From: Clostridium beijerinckii
GTDB lineage: Bacteria > Bacillota > Clostridia > Clostridiales > Clostridiaceae
Assembly (NCBI RefSeq): GCF_018223745.1
Contig: NZ_CP073653.1
Location: forward strand, 1,950,001 to 2,014,000
Reading direction: 5' to 3'
Length of the DNA stretch: 64,000 bases
Positions 48,132-57,668 of the stretch are shown here, in pieces. Each line of letters opens with the position of its first letter. The first letter of the stretch is position 1. Below the pieces are notes generated by a model that worked only from the letters and a program-made list of their open reading frames with translations, was not told the DNA's origin and did not search any database. The position numbers were made by a program, and so were the translations under genes.

Positions 48132-48350
48132 ATGGGTAATAAATCTGTAAAAAAGACAATAAAAGCAAAACTTAAAGCAAATAAAGAGCTTACTGAAGCT
48201 GAAAAAATGAGAGAAAAAGTTAAATATGAAATTGCAGAAGAACTTGGTTTAATCGATAAAGTTAATAAAGAAGGATGGGGCGGACTATCTTCTGGAGAGA
48301 CCGGAAGAATAGGCGGAATAATGGCTAAAAGAAAAAAAGTGCCAAAGTAA
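48132..48350 (+). CDS. Small acid-soluble spore protein, SspF-like (alpha/beta type)
   Basis: A 72-residue basic protein. The stretch MREKVKYEIAEELGL followed by NKEGWGGLSSGETGRIGG and MAKRKK matches the alpha/beta-type SASP pattern, most like SspF (EGWGG block). The N-terminal ~25 Lys-rich residues extend the usual length. Alpha/beta SASPs coat spore DNA and protect it from UV and heat. Expression by sigma-G is expected from the family, but I could not fix a promoter. The gene stands alone. Confidence 0.82.
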   Translation: MGNKSVKKTIKAKLKANKELTEAEKMREKVKYEIAEELGLIDKVNKEGWGGLSSGETGRIGGIMAKRKKVPK

Positions 48351-48451
48351 ATGACAAGCTTCTATATTTTTACTAATTTGACTAAGTAAATAATTACGAT
48401 ATAATATACTAGATGAATTAGTAAATTTACGTTAAGGGCGTGATAAAGCAG

Positions 48452-49189
48452 ATGGCTTATAAAGAGTTTGCCAATATATATGATGAATTAATATATGAAG
48501 ATATTAATTATGATAAAGTTGCAGATAAGATTATAAATATATGTAGAAAAAATAAGTTAAAGTTTGAAGATTATTTGGATTTAGCATGTGGAACTGGAAA
48601 TGTTTCGATTAATGTAGCAAAATACTTTAAAACTGTTTATGCAGTAGATTTGTCAGATGATATGTTAAATGTAGCTTTTGATAAATTTAAAAAGAATAAA
48701 ATTAAAGCAAAAGTAATTTGTCAAGATATGTGTGAGTTAAGTTTAAATAAAAGATTTGATCTTATAACTTCTGTTCTTGACTCAACTAATTATATAACTG
48801 AGGATGAAGATTTGCTTGATTATTTCTCAAGTGTATATGAACATTTAAAAGAAAATGGTATATTTATTTTTGATATAAATTCGTATTATAAACTTTCTAC
48901 CGTTCTCGGAAATAATATATACACTTACAGTTCTGAAGAAATTTTTTATACGTGGGAAAATTCATTTGAAGATGATGTATTAAATATGTTTTTAACATTC
49001 TTCGTAAAAACCGAAAATGAACTATATAAAAAATTTGAAGAAGAGCATTTTGAGAGAGCTTATAAAGAAAGCTATATAGAAGATATATTAAAAAAATGTA
49101 ACTTTAGAATAATAAATAAATTTTCAGGATATTCTGATGAGGAAGTAAATGAAAATAGTGAAAGAATACTTTACATAGTAAGTAAATAA
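48452..49189 (+). CDS. Class I SAM-dependent methyltransferase (YqeM-like)
   Basis: A 245-residue methyltransferase. The start [20 protein letters not shown] is characteristic of YqeM-like proteins; the SAM motif is [15 protein letters not shown] and the acidic ribose-binding residue lies in [11 protein letters not shown]. The substrate is unknown. I choose ATG 48452; the in-frame GTG at 48440 is too close to the aaggg site. It lies 26 bases before hslO and may be co-transcribed. Confidence 0.87.
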   Translation: MAYKEFANIYDELIYEDINYDKVADKIINICRKNKLKFEDYLDLACGTGNVSINVAKYFKTVYAVDLSDDMLNVAFDKFKKNKIKAKVICQDMCELSLNKRFDLITSVLDSTNYITEDEDLLDYFSSVYEHLKENGIFIFDINSYYKLSTVLGNNIYTYSSEEIFYTWENSFEDDVLNMFLTFFVKTENELYKKFEEEHFERAYKESYIEDILKKCNFRIINKFSGYSDEEVNENSERILYIVSK

Positions 49190-49215
49190 GACGTGAAATA
49201 GGAGATGAGATAAAA

Positions 49216-50097
49216 ATGCAAGATAAAATAGTTAGAGCAACAGCTAAGGATGGAATGGTTAGAATAATAGCAGGGATTACTACTAATTTAGTAAATGAGG
49301 GCTGTAAAATACATGAATGTACGCCTGTAGCTTCAGCAGCTTTAGGAAGAATGTTAACTGCAGGTACACTTATAGGAACTACACTAAAAAGTGAAAAAGA
49401 AGTTGTAACTTTAAAAATAAATGGTAATGGGGAAATAAATGGAATAACAGTAACTGCACATAGTGATGCATCTGTTAAAGGGTTTATTGGAAATCCATAT
49501 GTTGATAGGCCTCTTAATGAAAAAGGAAAATTAGATGTTGGAGGAGCTATTGGAACAGATGGTATTTTATATGTAATAAAGGATTTAGGGCTTAGAGATC
49601 CATATATTGGACAAGTGCCTATACAAACTGGAGAAATAGCAGAAGATTTTGCATATTATTTCACAGCATCTGAGCAAACACCATCAGCGGTATCACTTGG
49701 TGTATTGGTTGATAGAGATTTATCTATAAAGGCGGCAGGTGGATTTATAGTGCAAATGATGCCTGGCGCAGATGAACTTCTTGCAGATGTTATAACATAT
49801 AGATTAGAAGAAATTCCACCAATAACTACATTAATAAGTGAAGGAAAAACAATAGAAGAAATTTTGGAGTATATTTTTGATGGAATGGATTTAAAAGTAT
49901 TAGATTCTTTAACTCCAGAATATAAATGTGATTGTTCTAGAGAAAGAGTTGAAAAAGCCTTAATATCTATTGGAAAGGAAACTCTTCAAGAGATATATGA
50001 TGACAAAAAGAATGAGGAAATAGTATGTAACTTTTGCAATACTAAATATGAATTTACTAATGATGAAATAGGAGAATTATTAAATAATAGTAGATAA
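49216..50097 (+). CDS. hslO: Redox-regulated chaperone Hsp33
   Basis: A 293-residue cytoplasmic holdase activated by oxidation. The start [18 protein letters not shown], the block [15 protein letters not shown] and [19 protein letters not shown] are typical. The C-terminal zinc/redox switch has CDC ([14 protein letters not shown]) and CNFC, matching the CxC...CxxC rule. Size is normal. It follows the YqeM-like methyltransferase and has its own terminator. In an anaerobe it likely protects against air exposure. Confidence 0.95.
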   Translation: MQDKIVRATAKDGMVRIIAGITTNLVNEGCKIHECTPVASAALGRMLTAGTLIGTTLKSEKEVVTLKINGNGEINGITVTAHSDASVKGFIGNPYVDRPLNEKGKLDVGGAIGTDGILYVIKDLGLRDPYIGQVPIQTGEIAEDFAYYFTASEQTPSAVSLGVLVDRDLSIKAAGGFIVQMMPGADELLADVITYRLEEIPPITTLISEGKTIEEILEYIFDGMDLKVLDSLTPEYKCDCSRERVEKALISIGKETLQEIYDDKKNEEIVCNFCNTKYEFTNDEIGELLNNSR

Positions 50098-50136
50098 ACA
50101 TACTAAAATTATAGAATAAAAATAATAAAAAGATAC

Positions 50137-50184
50137 AGAGAATAATTTGGAAAACTATGAAAAAGCAGATTATTCTCTTTTTTC
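50137..50184 (+). terminator. Terminator after hslO
   Basis: Arms agagaataat / attattctct with a 22-base loop, followed by tttttt. Confidence 0.75.
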
Positions 50185-50237
50185 GTGCATAAATATTATA
50201 ACAGAATATTTTTTATTTTAATTAAGGAGTGCATGTT

Positions 50238-50993
50238 ATGAAAAAAAATTTGGATATTATCTTTGGCATGATTATTATAGTATATATTGCAGTAATAAAT
50301 ATTATAAGCAGCTCTAAAATCTCATTTAGTATTCCTATTTTTATTTTAGGAGTTACTTTAATAATATATCATTTTATTAAGAGGGGAATAGAAAATAATA
50401 AGTTTATATATAGGTATTTTAAAGTTTTAAAAGTACTAATTTGCATAGGAGGTATATTTTTTTTAGGAATAGAAATTTTTATAATTAATTATCCTAAATA
50501 TAATAAGGGGAATGCAGATTATATTATTGTTTTAGGAGCAGGACTTGATACTAACTCTAACCCAAGTTTAATCCTTCAAGGAAGGTTGGATGCAGCTTTA
50601 GAATACATAAAAGAAGATAATTGTAGATTCATTGTTTTATCAGGAGGACAAGGATCTGATGAGAAGCTGCCAGAATCACATGCAATGAAAAAATATTTAT
50701 TAAATAGAGGAGTTGATGAGGAAAAAGTAATAATTGAAGATAATTCAAGGAATACAGATGAAAATCTTAAATTTTCAAAAGCAAAAATAGAAGAGAATAG
50801 TGGGAAACCTCTAGATAAACTTAATATTAAAATAGTAACAAGCGATTTTCATGCTCTTAGAAGCAGTATCTTAGCAAAGAGAAATGGATATGTAAATTAT
50901 AGCAATTATTCTAGTTGCACTGTATGGTATTTAATTCCTATAACATATACAAGAGAAGCTTTTGCTATTGTTAAAAGTATAATATTTGATTAA
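50238..50993 (+). CDS. YdcF-family (DUF218) membrane protein
   Basis: A 251-residue protein with three N-terminal TM segments (about residues 5-25, 32-50 and 68-88) and a DUF218 domain. The domain shows YIIVLGAGLDTNSNPSLILQGRLDAAL, VLSGGQGSDEKLPESHAM and IEDNSRNTDENLKFSK, then VTSDFHALRSSILAKR. Family relatives (SanA, ElyC) act in envelope biogenesis, but no biochemical role is certain. ATG 50238 follows aaggag by eight bases. Monocistronic or weakly linked to the next gene 48 bases downstream. Confidence 0.86.
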   Translation: MKKNLDIIFGMIIIVYIAVINIISSSKISFSIPIFILGVTLIIYHFIKRGIENNKFIYRYFKVLKVLICIGGIFFLGIEIFIINYPKYNKGNADYIIVLGAGLDTNSNPSLILQGRLDAALEYIKEDNCRFIVLSGGQGSDEKLPESHAMKKYLLNRGVDEEKVIIEDNSRNTDENLKFSKAKIEENSGKPLDKLNIKIVTSDFHALRSSILAKRNGYVNYSNYSSCTVWYLIPITYTREAFAIVKSIIFD

Positions 50994-51041
50994 TATTAAT
51001 ATACAATTGAATTTTAGTAGCTTGAAAGGATAGCGTAAACA

Positions 51042-51887
51042 ATGAGGATAAATAAATTATTTAGTAACTATGGAATTTGTTCTCGAAAGGAAACAAATAG
51101 ATTGATTGAAGAAAAGAGAATTATTATAAATGGAAGATATTGTGTTGAGGGACAATGGGTAAATGATTCGGATGAAATAATATTTGACGGCAAACCAATT
51201 TCTACGGTGGAAAAAGTATATATTGTTTTGAATAAACCAGTTGGAATTACTTGTACTGCAGAGAATAAAGTTAGTGATAATATAATTTCCTATATGAAAT
51301 ATCCACACTATATATTTCCAGTTGGCAGATTAGATAAAGACTCGCAAGGGCTTATTTTAATGACTAATGATGGTGAAGTTGCTAATAGGATTTTAGAAAG
51401 CGATAATATGCATGAAAAAGAATATTTAGTTCAAGTAAATAAAAACTTTGATGATGAATTTTTAAAGAGGATGTCTGATGGAGTGGAGATTACAGGGAAT
51501 AAAAGTTCTGGTGTTAGAAGGATAAGTGATAAATTAGGTTTATATAATAAAATAGAAGATAAAGAAAATCCACTAGGGGAAGAAAATATAGGTGACTCAT
51601 CCATAGTACAGTTGAAAGAATTGAAAAATATAGAACGTGAAAAAAATAAATTTGTTAAAACAAGACCATGTCGAGTAGAAAGGGTAGATGATAATACATT
51701 TAAAATTATACTAACTCAGGGGATGAATAAACAAATTCGTAAGATGAGCGGAGCTTTAGGTTATAAGGTTATTAAACTTGAAAGAATTAGAATAATGAAT
51801 ATAAAGCTTAATAATCTGGAGATAGGAAAATGGAGGTACTTAGAGGAAAATGAAATAAAAAGCCTTAAAAATGAGTTGCTTAGGTAA
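51042..51887 (+). CDS. 23S rRNA pseudouridine synthase, RluF/RluB type
   Basis: A 281-residue RNA-modifying enzyme. It opens with an S4 RNA-binding domain (MRINKLFSNYGICSRKETNRLIEEKRIIING) and has the catalytic Asp block PVGRLDKDSQGLILMTNDG and the KEYLV and QGMNKQIRKMSGALGYKVIKLERIRI motifs. RluF-type enzymes modify 23S rRNA; which residue is not decidable here. A ~40-residue insertion (about 165-205) precedes the late motif. Confidence 0.9.
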   Translation: MRINKLFSNYGICSRKETNRLIEEKRIIINGRYCVEGQWVNDSDEIIFDGKPISTVEKVYIVLNKPVGITCTAENKVSDNIISYMKYPHYIFPVGRLDKDSQGLILMTNDGEVANRILESDNMHEKEYLVQVNKNFDDEFLKRMSDGVEITGNKSSGVRRISDKLGLYNKIEDKENPLGEENIGDSSIVQLKELKNIEREKNKFVKTRPCRVERVDDNTFKIILTQGMNKQIRKMSGALGYKVIKLERIRIMNIKLNNLEIGKWRYLEENEIKSLKNELLR

Positions 51888-51954
51888 AAAATATTTTAGT
51901 TAACATCAATTTTAGGCTAATATTGATAAGTATATAAGTAAACTTTATTGAAAA

Positions 51955-52048
51955 GGATATATCCCTATGAGATAATTAAATTAAATATAGTAAAGTTATA
52001 GTTAAAATTATAAGTAAATTCTATAATATAGGGATATTTAGCCTTTTT
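51955..52048 (+). terminator. Possible terminator after pseudouridine synthase
   Basis: Long-loop inverted repeat ggatatatccctat / atagggatattt separated by ~60 A/T-rich bases, followed by gcctttttat. The T run supports termination, but the loop is unusually long. Confidence 0.4.
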
Positions 52049-52104
52049 ATTATATAAACCACTATAGTTTTGAAGAAATATTTTGATTCACATGGAGAGA
52101 TAGT

Positions 52105-52434
52105 ATGAAAAAAGAATTGATAAAAGCAATTGAAGCAGCAGAAAGATATAATTTATTTTTAAAGGTAGTGACATCAGTTAGAAGCTACGATTCATATAAC
52201 AGCTTTTTTAATATTTACGATGAGCATGAAGAGGCATGCAGAAGAATTGTTGTACTTACTAAGACAAAGGAATTGGAAGAAGTTTATGATGAAGATCCAA
52301 CGGAAGAAATAAAAGAGTGCAAAATAGTTCAGGGTAATTTATGGATAAAGGATTATTCCCTGTTGACGAATCCAGATAAAATAAATTTATCAAGTTTATA
52401 TGTTATTAAGAATTTGGTTGAGGAACTATTATGA
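52105..52434 (+). CDS. Unknown small protein cotranscribed with a two-component system
   Basis: A 109-residue acidic, soluble protein beginning MKKELIKAIEAAERYNLFLKVV and ending NLVEELL. I recognise no domain; pattern and length suggest a compact alpha/beta fold. Its stop overlaps the kinase start by four bases (ATGA), implying translational coupling. It may act in the same signalling pathway, for example as a modulator, but this rests only on position. Confidence 0.6.
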   Translation: MKKELIKAIEAAERYNLFLKVVTSVRSYDSYNSFFNIYDEHEEACRRIVVLTKTKELEEVYDEDPTEEIKECKIVQGNLWIKDYSLLTNPDKINLSSLYVIKNLVEELL

Positions 52435-53876
52435 AAATAAAGAAACGTCTAACCATTTCAAATATATTCATGTTAATTATACCTGTAATTATCATATTTA
52501 TTATTGCATTTATAATGAATATTCCATTTTCAAAGGCTTATGAAAATAAATTTGAAGGTTATAGGGAGCATGATCAGAATGCTTATTTCATTCAACAAAG
52601 TTTAAAACCAGATATGAGAAATATAGAAAATAAAAATGATTTAGATAAATTTCCAGAGCAATTACAGAAATTTCTTGATCCTAAGGGATATCATCTAATA
52701 ATAACATATGATGGGGAAATTGTGTCATCAAATATTGAAGATAAGGATAAAGAAGCTATTTCGATGATAGGAGATGATGTACTTTTCAAATCTAATTCAT
52801 TAGTTTTAGAGATGAACTCCATATCTTTAGTTAAAAATAGCTTTGTTAAGGATAATAAAGTAGTAAATATTATTGCAATAAATCCATCATATAAACCTGT
52901 AAGGATTGACATAAAAAATGAAATGTCAACTTTGGTAATAAGCTATATAATAATAGTTATTATAATTTCGCTAATTGTTGTTACGATAACTAATGTTATA
53001 CTATCCAGTAAGATTTATAAGAAATTGATTCGCCCTTTAGAACTTTTAAGCTATGGAGCTGAACAGATAAAAAACGGAAATCTGGATTTTGAAATGAATT
53101 ATGAAAGTGATGATGAATTTGGACAAGTTTGTGGTGATTTTGATGAAATGAGATTAAGATTAAAACATTCGGTCGATATGCAGCTAAAATATGAAGAAGA
53201 TAGAAAGCAACTAGTGGTAGGAATATCCCATGATCTAAGAACACCATTAACTGCAATTAAAGGTTATGTGGAAGGATTACGTGATGGGGTAGCAAATACT
53301 CCTGAAAAACAAAAAAAGTATTTAGACACAATTTATACTAAGGCTTGTGATATGGATGTATTAGTTGATAGTCTGTTCCTTTTTTCTAAATTAGATACAG
53401 GCCGATTTCCATTTAAATTTGATGTAGTAAGCATTAGGGAATATATAGAGAGATTTTACAGGTGTGCTAAGAAAGAGTTTTATGGAAAAAACGTTGAAAT
53501 TTCATTTGAAAGTAAATGTGAGAATTCAACATTAGTGAAACTCGATTATAATGAAATAAATAGAGTTCTTCTGAATATATTGGATAATAGTGTTAAATAT
53601 AAGCAAAAGAATTTAGTTAAAATAAAAATTAAATTGTATGAAGATGAGGAATTTGCAATATTAGAAATTAGTGATAATGGTTCAGGGGTTCCTGATGAAG
53701 AGCTTTCAAAGTTATTTCTAAGTTTTTATAGAGGAGATGTTTCACGAACAAAGCCTAATGAAGGAAGTGGACTTGGATTAGCTATAGCAAAACATATAAT
53801 AGAAGCGCATGATGGAGAGATTGAAGCTTTTAATAATGATGGACTTACAATAAGAATAACATTACCTAAAAGATAA
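52431..53876 (+). CDS. Two-component sensor histidine kinase
   Basis: A 481-residue membrane kinase: TM1 about residues 10-30, an extracytoplasmic region to ~165, TM2 about 168-192, a HAMP domain (IYKKLIRPLELLSYGAEQIKNGNLDF), HisKA with the phospho-accepting His267 in VGISHDLRTPLTAIKGYVEGL, and a HATPase with N-box (LLNILDNSVKYKQ), DNGSGV and GSGLGLAIAKH. It precedes its regulator, a gene order less common than regulator first. It probably controls the MacAB-TolC-like exporter that follows. Confidence 0.93.
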   Translation: MKIKKRLTISNIFMLIIPVIIIFIIAFIMNIPFSKAYENKFEGYREHDQNAYFIQQSLKPDMRNIENKNDLDKFPEQLQKFLDPKGYHLIITYDGEIVSSNIEDKDKEAISMIGDDVLFKSNSLVLEMNSISLVKNSFVKDNKVVNIIAINPSYKPVRIDIKNEMSTLVISYIIIVIIISLIVVTITNVILSSKIYKKLIRPLELLSYGAEQIKNGNLDFEMNYESDDEFGQVCGDFDEMRLRLKHSVDMQLKYEEDRKQLVVGISHDLRTPLTAIKGYVEGLRDGVANTPEKQKKYLDTIYTKACDMDVLVDSLFLFSKLDTGRFPFKFDVVSIREYIERFYRCAKKEFYGKNVEISFESKCENSTLVKLDYNEINRVLLNILDNSVKYKQKNLVKIKIKLYEDEEFAILEISDNGSGVPDEELSKLFLSFYRGDVSRTKPNEGSGLGLAIAKHIIEAHDGEIEAFNNDGLTIRITLPKR

Positions 53877-53917
53877 TTGTAAAACAGATATATATTATAA
53901 GGTAGGGAGGATAGTCA

Positions 53918-54616
53918 ATGAAAAAGATATTGATAATAGAAGATGATGAAAGTATAGCTGAATTAGAAAGAGATTATCTGGAGATAACTGGATTTAAAAC
54001 AGAAATTGCTCAAGATGGATATAAAGGACTAGATCTTGCGCTAAATGAAGAATTTGATTTGATCCTTTTAGATGTTATGCTGCCAGGAAAGGATGGATTT
54101 AAAGTTTGTCAGGAGATAAGAGCTGTTAAAGAAATACCCATTTTGATGGTAACTGCTAAAAAAGAAGATATCTATAAAATACAAGGACTCGGCATAGGTG
54201 CTGATGACTATATTGTAAAGCCATTTAGTCCAAGCGAACTTGTAGCAAGAGTAAATGCACATATTTCTAGATATGAACGTCTCACAACTATTGAAAAAAA
54301 TAGCGATAATGAAAAAAGTTCAATAACTATTGGGCGTATTAAAATTTTACTTAAAGCAAGAAGAGTTTATATAGGGAAAAATGAAGTTAAATTTGCTAAC
54401 AAGGAATTTGAACTTTTAATGTTCTTAGCTTCAAACCCTAATATCGTATTTTCAAAAGATACATTGCTAGACAGGATATGGGGAGAAGAATCTTTAGGAG
54501 ATAGTTCTACTGTAACTGTACATATTAATAGAATAAGAGAGAAGATTGAGTTAGATAGCAGTAATCCTGAGTATATTGAAACTGTGTGGGGAGCTGGATA
54601 TAGATTTAACTTATAA
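53918..54616 (+). CDS. OmpR/PhoB-family response regulator
   Basis: A 232-residue transcription regulator. Receiver: acidic pocket IEDDES, phospho-acceptor Asp52 in LILLDVMLPGKDG, Thr in LMVTAKKED and Lys in VKPFSPSELVARV. The C-terminal winged helix (about 135-232) has FANKEFELLMFLASNPNIVFSKD and VTVHINRIREKIE. It follows the kinase by 41 bases. A tandem 11-bp repeat upstream of the next operon is a likely target. Confidence 0.94.
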   Translation: MKKILIIEDDESIAELERDYLEITGFKTEIAQDGYKGLDLALNEEFDLILLDVMLPGKDGFKVCQEIRAVKEIPILMVTAKKEDIYKIQGLGIGADDYIVKPFSPSELVARVNAHISRYERLTTIEKNSDNEKSSITIGRIKILLKARRVYIGKNEVKFANKEFELLMFLASNPNIVFSKDTLLDRIWGEESLGDSSTVTVHINRIREKIELDSSNPEYIETVWGAGYRFNL

Positions 54617-54728
54617 ACTAATAATTATTTCATATTGAATAAAAATATGTTTATTTTGATAATGGTTTGAGTTTATACTATAAATTTTAAAAACCACATG
54701 GGAAAATAATGAAATTATGAAATGTTGG

Positions 54729-54786
54729 CTAGAGGTGCAAGTAACTTTTGTAAGAAAATGCAAAAGTTACTTGCACCTCTAGTTTT
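54729..54786 (+). terminator. Strong terminator after the two-component system
   Basis: Perfect 22-bp arms beginning ctagaggtgcaagtaacttt and ending with the reverse complement, around a ~10-base loop, followed by agtttt. It isolates the exporter operon. Confidence 0.85.
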
Positions 54787-54800
54787 AATTTATAATATTA

Positions 54801-54853
54801 AATTTAACATGAATTTAACATTTATTTATATTCTGTTTATATATGTGTAATAG
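54801..54853 (+). promoter_or_regulatory. Promoter with tandem 11-bp repeat for the exporter operon
   Basis: Two exact 10-base direct repeats aatttaacat at 54801-54810 and 54812-54821, spaced one helical turn (11 bp) apart. Downstream is a plausible extended -10 (tgtgtaatag, 54844-54853) with no good -35 box; the repeats sit where a PhoB-type regulator would activate. The adjacent OmpR-type regulator is the obvious candidate binder. Confidence 0.55.
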
Positions 54854-54938
54854 AGATGTTACAATCCTTTATTATAATTAGAAAATAAATTTAAAATAGA
54901 ATAATATTACTAAATGACAAATCGAGGAGGAGACAAGA

Positions 54939-56183
54939 TTGAGAAAGACATTTATAAGTTTTTTAATTGGAACTTTAGTGGTTTCTGGTGGCATATCAAT
55001 TCTTAATATACCAGGTGCATATGCTGCTACGACTGATAATAGTGCAGTTAACGAAGTGTCTGATAGTGGTACGATTAAAGTATCATTAGAAAACATAAGA
55101 GATATCATGACTGAAAATAATTTAGATATTAAGATTAAACAGAATAATTTAAAAATAGCACAAGAGGAATATCATGATGCATTAGATGATTATGGTAGTG
55201 CAAAGAGCTCATATGATGCTTATAGTGATAAGGAGAATATCGAGTCAAACTATGAATCGGCAAAAAATGCTTATGAAAATTGTACAGATGACGCTCAAAA
55301 AGAAACTCTTAAAGTAGCTTATGATAATGCCAAAGCAGCTTATGATGCGAAAAATGCTTATGATAATGCTGATACAACTTTAACGACAAAGCGAGATGCT
55401 TTTAAAACAGCCAGGGATGATTATAACAAGGAAATTGAAGATCAAGTTTACGCAGCTCAACAGGCATACATAACTTATTTGTCTGATTTACCAAATGAAA
55501 AAATAAAAGAAGATACAGTGAATATTAATACTAAGAAAGAACAAATATATAAACTTCAATATGATAGTGGCTTTATATCTAAAAATAAATATACTGAATT
55601 ATTACAAGGAAATACTTCAGTTGACGACTTGGATTCGTCAAAGAATACAGCAGAGCTTGATAAACTTAAGCTATTTAACTTACTTGGAATAAGTTCTGAG
55701 AGTAAAGTTACATTTGAAAATGATATAGATAAAAATTTTGATGTTATATCTAAAATTAATTATGAAGATGATTTGAGCAAAATGCTTGAAAATAATATTG
55801 ATATAAAACTTCAAAATGATGAGATTGATGATTTAGATGATGCTGAAGATGATTATGATAATAAAGATATTTATGATAATAAAGTTGAAGAAGCAAATAA
55901 CAAATTAAAGTCGCTAATGAATAGTACTGAGACAAGCTTTAAAAAACAATATAATGATTTAATGACTTCTTACAATTCAATAAAAAGCAGTTATGATGTA
56001 ATAAACCAGAAACAAAAAGAATATGAAATTGAGCAAACAAAATATGATTATGGATTTGTTTCAAAAAATGATGTAGATGCTGCGAAATTGACTCTAGATA
56101 ATGATAATGCGGATTTTATAAATAAAAGAAATCAATGCTATTTGTCTTATTTAAAGTACATTGAAATGAAAGAGGGTTACTAA
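54939..56183 (+). CDS. TolC-like (outer membrane efflux family) secreted coiled-coil protein
   Basis: A 414-residue precursor with a Sec signal ending AYA before residue 30. The mature protein has the two-repeat TolC/OEP pattern: VSLENIRDIMTENNLDIKIKQ and later EDDLSKMLENNIDIKLQ start each half, and QTKYDYGFVSKNDVDAAKLTL near the C-terminus mirrors KLQYDSGFISKNKYTELL. Long coiled coils between them include Ala/Asp/Tyr-rich repeats. In a monoderm it cannot be an outer-membrane channel; it may be an exported coiled-coil bridge. The start is a TTG at 54939 after gaggagg. It heads a four-gene exporter operon; the next gene starts two bases after its stop. Confidence 0.8.
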   Translation: MRKTFISFLIGTLVVSGGISILNIPGAYAATTDNSAVNEVSDSGTIKVSLENIRDIMTENNLDIKIKQNNLKIAQEEYHDALDDYGSAKSSYDAYSDKENIESNYESAKNAYENCTDDAQKETLKVAYDNAKAAYDAKNAYDNADTTLTTKRDAFKTARDDYNKEIEDQVYAAQQAYITYLSDLPNEKIKEDTVNINTKKEQIYKLQYDSGFISKNKYTELLQGNTSVDDLDSSKNTAELDKLKLFNLLGISSESKVTFENDIDKNFDVISKINYEDDLSKMLENNIDIKLQNDEIDDLDDAEDDYDNKDIYDNKVEEANNKLKSLMNSTETSFKKQYNDLMTSYNSIKSSYDVINQKQKEYEIEQTKYDYGFVSKNDVDAAKLTLDNDNADFINKRNQCYLSYLKYIEMKEGY

Positions 56184-56185
56184 AA

Positions 56186-57661
56186 TTGAAGCTTTTATTT
56201 AATAAAAAAACTTTAGCTAATAAAGAAATTATGGAAACAACTGAAGCAAGCAAGAAAAAATTTTTAACTAAAAAGAAAGTTATAAGTTTAGTTGCGATAT
56301 TAGTTGTTTTAGCAATAGGAGCAGGTATTTATAAGGTTAAATTTGCTAAAACGAAAGTAACACAAAGCAGCGTTAAGTATACAACTCTTAAGAAAACAAA
56401 TATTGCTACAACAATTAGTTCATCAGGCGCTATAAAGAGTGGAGATTCAACTAATATATATTCAAATTTAGAATATAATGTTGCATCAATTAATGTTTCA
56501 GTTGGAGATGTAGTAAAAAAAGGGGATGTGCTTGCAACAATAGATACATCAACTCTTCAAGAACAACTTGCTGAGGCAGAACAAACTCTAAATGCAAATG
56601 AGCAAAAAAATCAGTTATCATTAACAAGTGCAAAACAAAAATATGACAATTTGCAGTATTTACATGATAATAACTTACAAACTGATATAATAAATGCAGA
56701 AAAATCTGTTGATAGTGCAAAACTCGATATGGAAGATAAGAGTAAAGTTTATGAATATGATAAGGTCATGTTTCAAAATGGCGAAATCTCTCAGCAAGAT
56801 CTAAATACAGCAAAAACCAATTATGAAAATTCCAAAGGAGTTTATGATAAATCAACAGTTGCATTAGAAGCAGCAAAAGTTAATTCTGATCAAGCATTAT
56901 CTGAAGCAAAAACAGCTTATGAATCTGCTCAAGCAGCAGCTAATGATAAGAGTAATAGACTTGCATATGAAGACAAGAAAAAGAAATTGCAAGATGCTCA
57001 GGTTGTAGCGACTGTAGATGGGACAGTAACTAATGTAAATGCTGTAGTAGGTATACAAGCATCTGGGGCATTATTTGTAATTCAGGATTTAGACAATTTA
57101 ATTGTTAATGCGAGTGTTGATGAAACAGATGTCGCAAAAGTAAAAGTGGGACAAAAAGCTCAAATAACAACGGATGCTTCAGGTTCTGATATTATTGATG
57201 CAGAAGTTTTAAGTGTTGAACCAGTTTCTAGTACTGCCAGTGCGAGTACAAGTACAACTAGTAGTAGTAACGGTAAAACTAGCACTAGTACTAGTAGCAC
57301 TAGTAATACGACAAGCAGTGATGTATCTTTCACAGTTAAGGTACAGTTAACCGGTAAAAATGATAAGGTGAAAGTAGGTATGAATTCAGTAGTAAATATT
57401 ATCACAGATGAAAAAGATGATATTTATTCAGTACCATATGGAGCAGTAATTAATAACAGTGGACAAAACGAGGTTTATGCAGCAGTTGAACAGGGTGGGA
57501 AATATATCGTTAAGGAGATTCCAGTAACTAAAGGTATAGAATCAAATGCAAATGTTGAAATTGATGGTTCTGATCTATCAGATGGAATGATTATACTTAA
57601 TGAACCAACAAGCTATAAAGTTGGTGATCCAGTAGAAATAAATTCTAGAAAAACAAAGTAG
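56186..57661 (+). CDS. HlyD/MacA-type efflux adaptor protein
   Basis: A 491-residue membrane-anchored adaptor. After ~25 cytoplasmic residues comes one TM helix (about 33-52) and the membrane-fusion core: barrel-sandwich part IYSNLEYNVASINVSVGDVVKKGDVLATID, long coiled coil to about residue 265, QVVATVDGTVTNVNAVVG and a beta-barrel DETDVAKVKVGQKAQIT. A Ser/Thr-rich low-complexity loop (SSTASASTSTTSSS and more, about residues 350-375) is inserted. It starts at TTG 56186 and overlaps no gene, two bases after the TolC-like stop. It likely couples the MacB-like transporter to the TolC-like protein. Confidence 0.87.
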   Translation: MKLLFNKKTLANKEIMETTEASKKKFLTKKKVISLVAILVVLAIGAGIYKVKFAKTKVTQSSVKYTTLKKTNIATTISSSGAIKSGDSTNIYSNLEYNVASINVSVGDVVKKGDVLATIDTSTLQEQLAEAEQTLNANEQKNQLSLTSAKQKYDNLQYLHDNNLQTDIINAEKSVDSAKLDMEDKSKVYEYDKVMFQNGEISQQDLNTAKTNYENSKGVYDKSTVALEAAKVNSDQALSEAKTAYESAQAAANDKSNRLAYEDKKKKLQDAQVVATVDGTVTNVNAVVGIQASGALFVIQDLDNLIVNASVDETDVAKVKVGQKAQITTDASGSDIIDAEVLSVEPVSSTASASTSTTSSSNGKTSTSTSSTSNTTSSDVSFTVKVQLTGKNDKVKVGMNSVVNIITDEKDDIYSVPYGAVINNSGQNEVYAAVEQGGKYIVKEIPVTKGIESNANVEIDGSDLSDGMIILNEPTSYKVGDPVEINSRKTK

Positions 57662-57668
57662 GGGGTGA

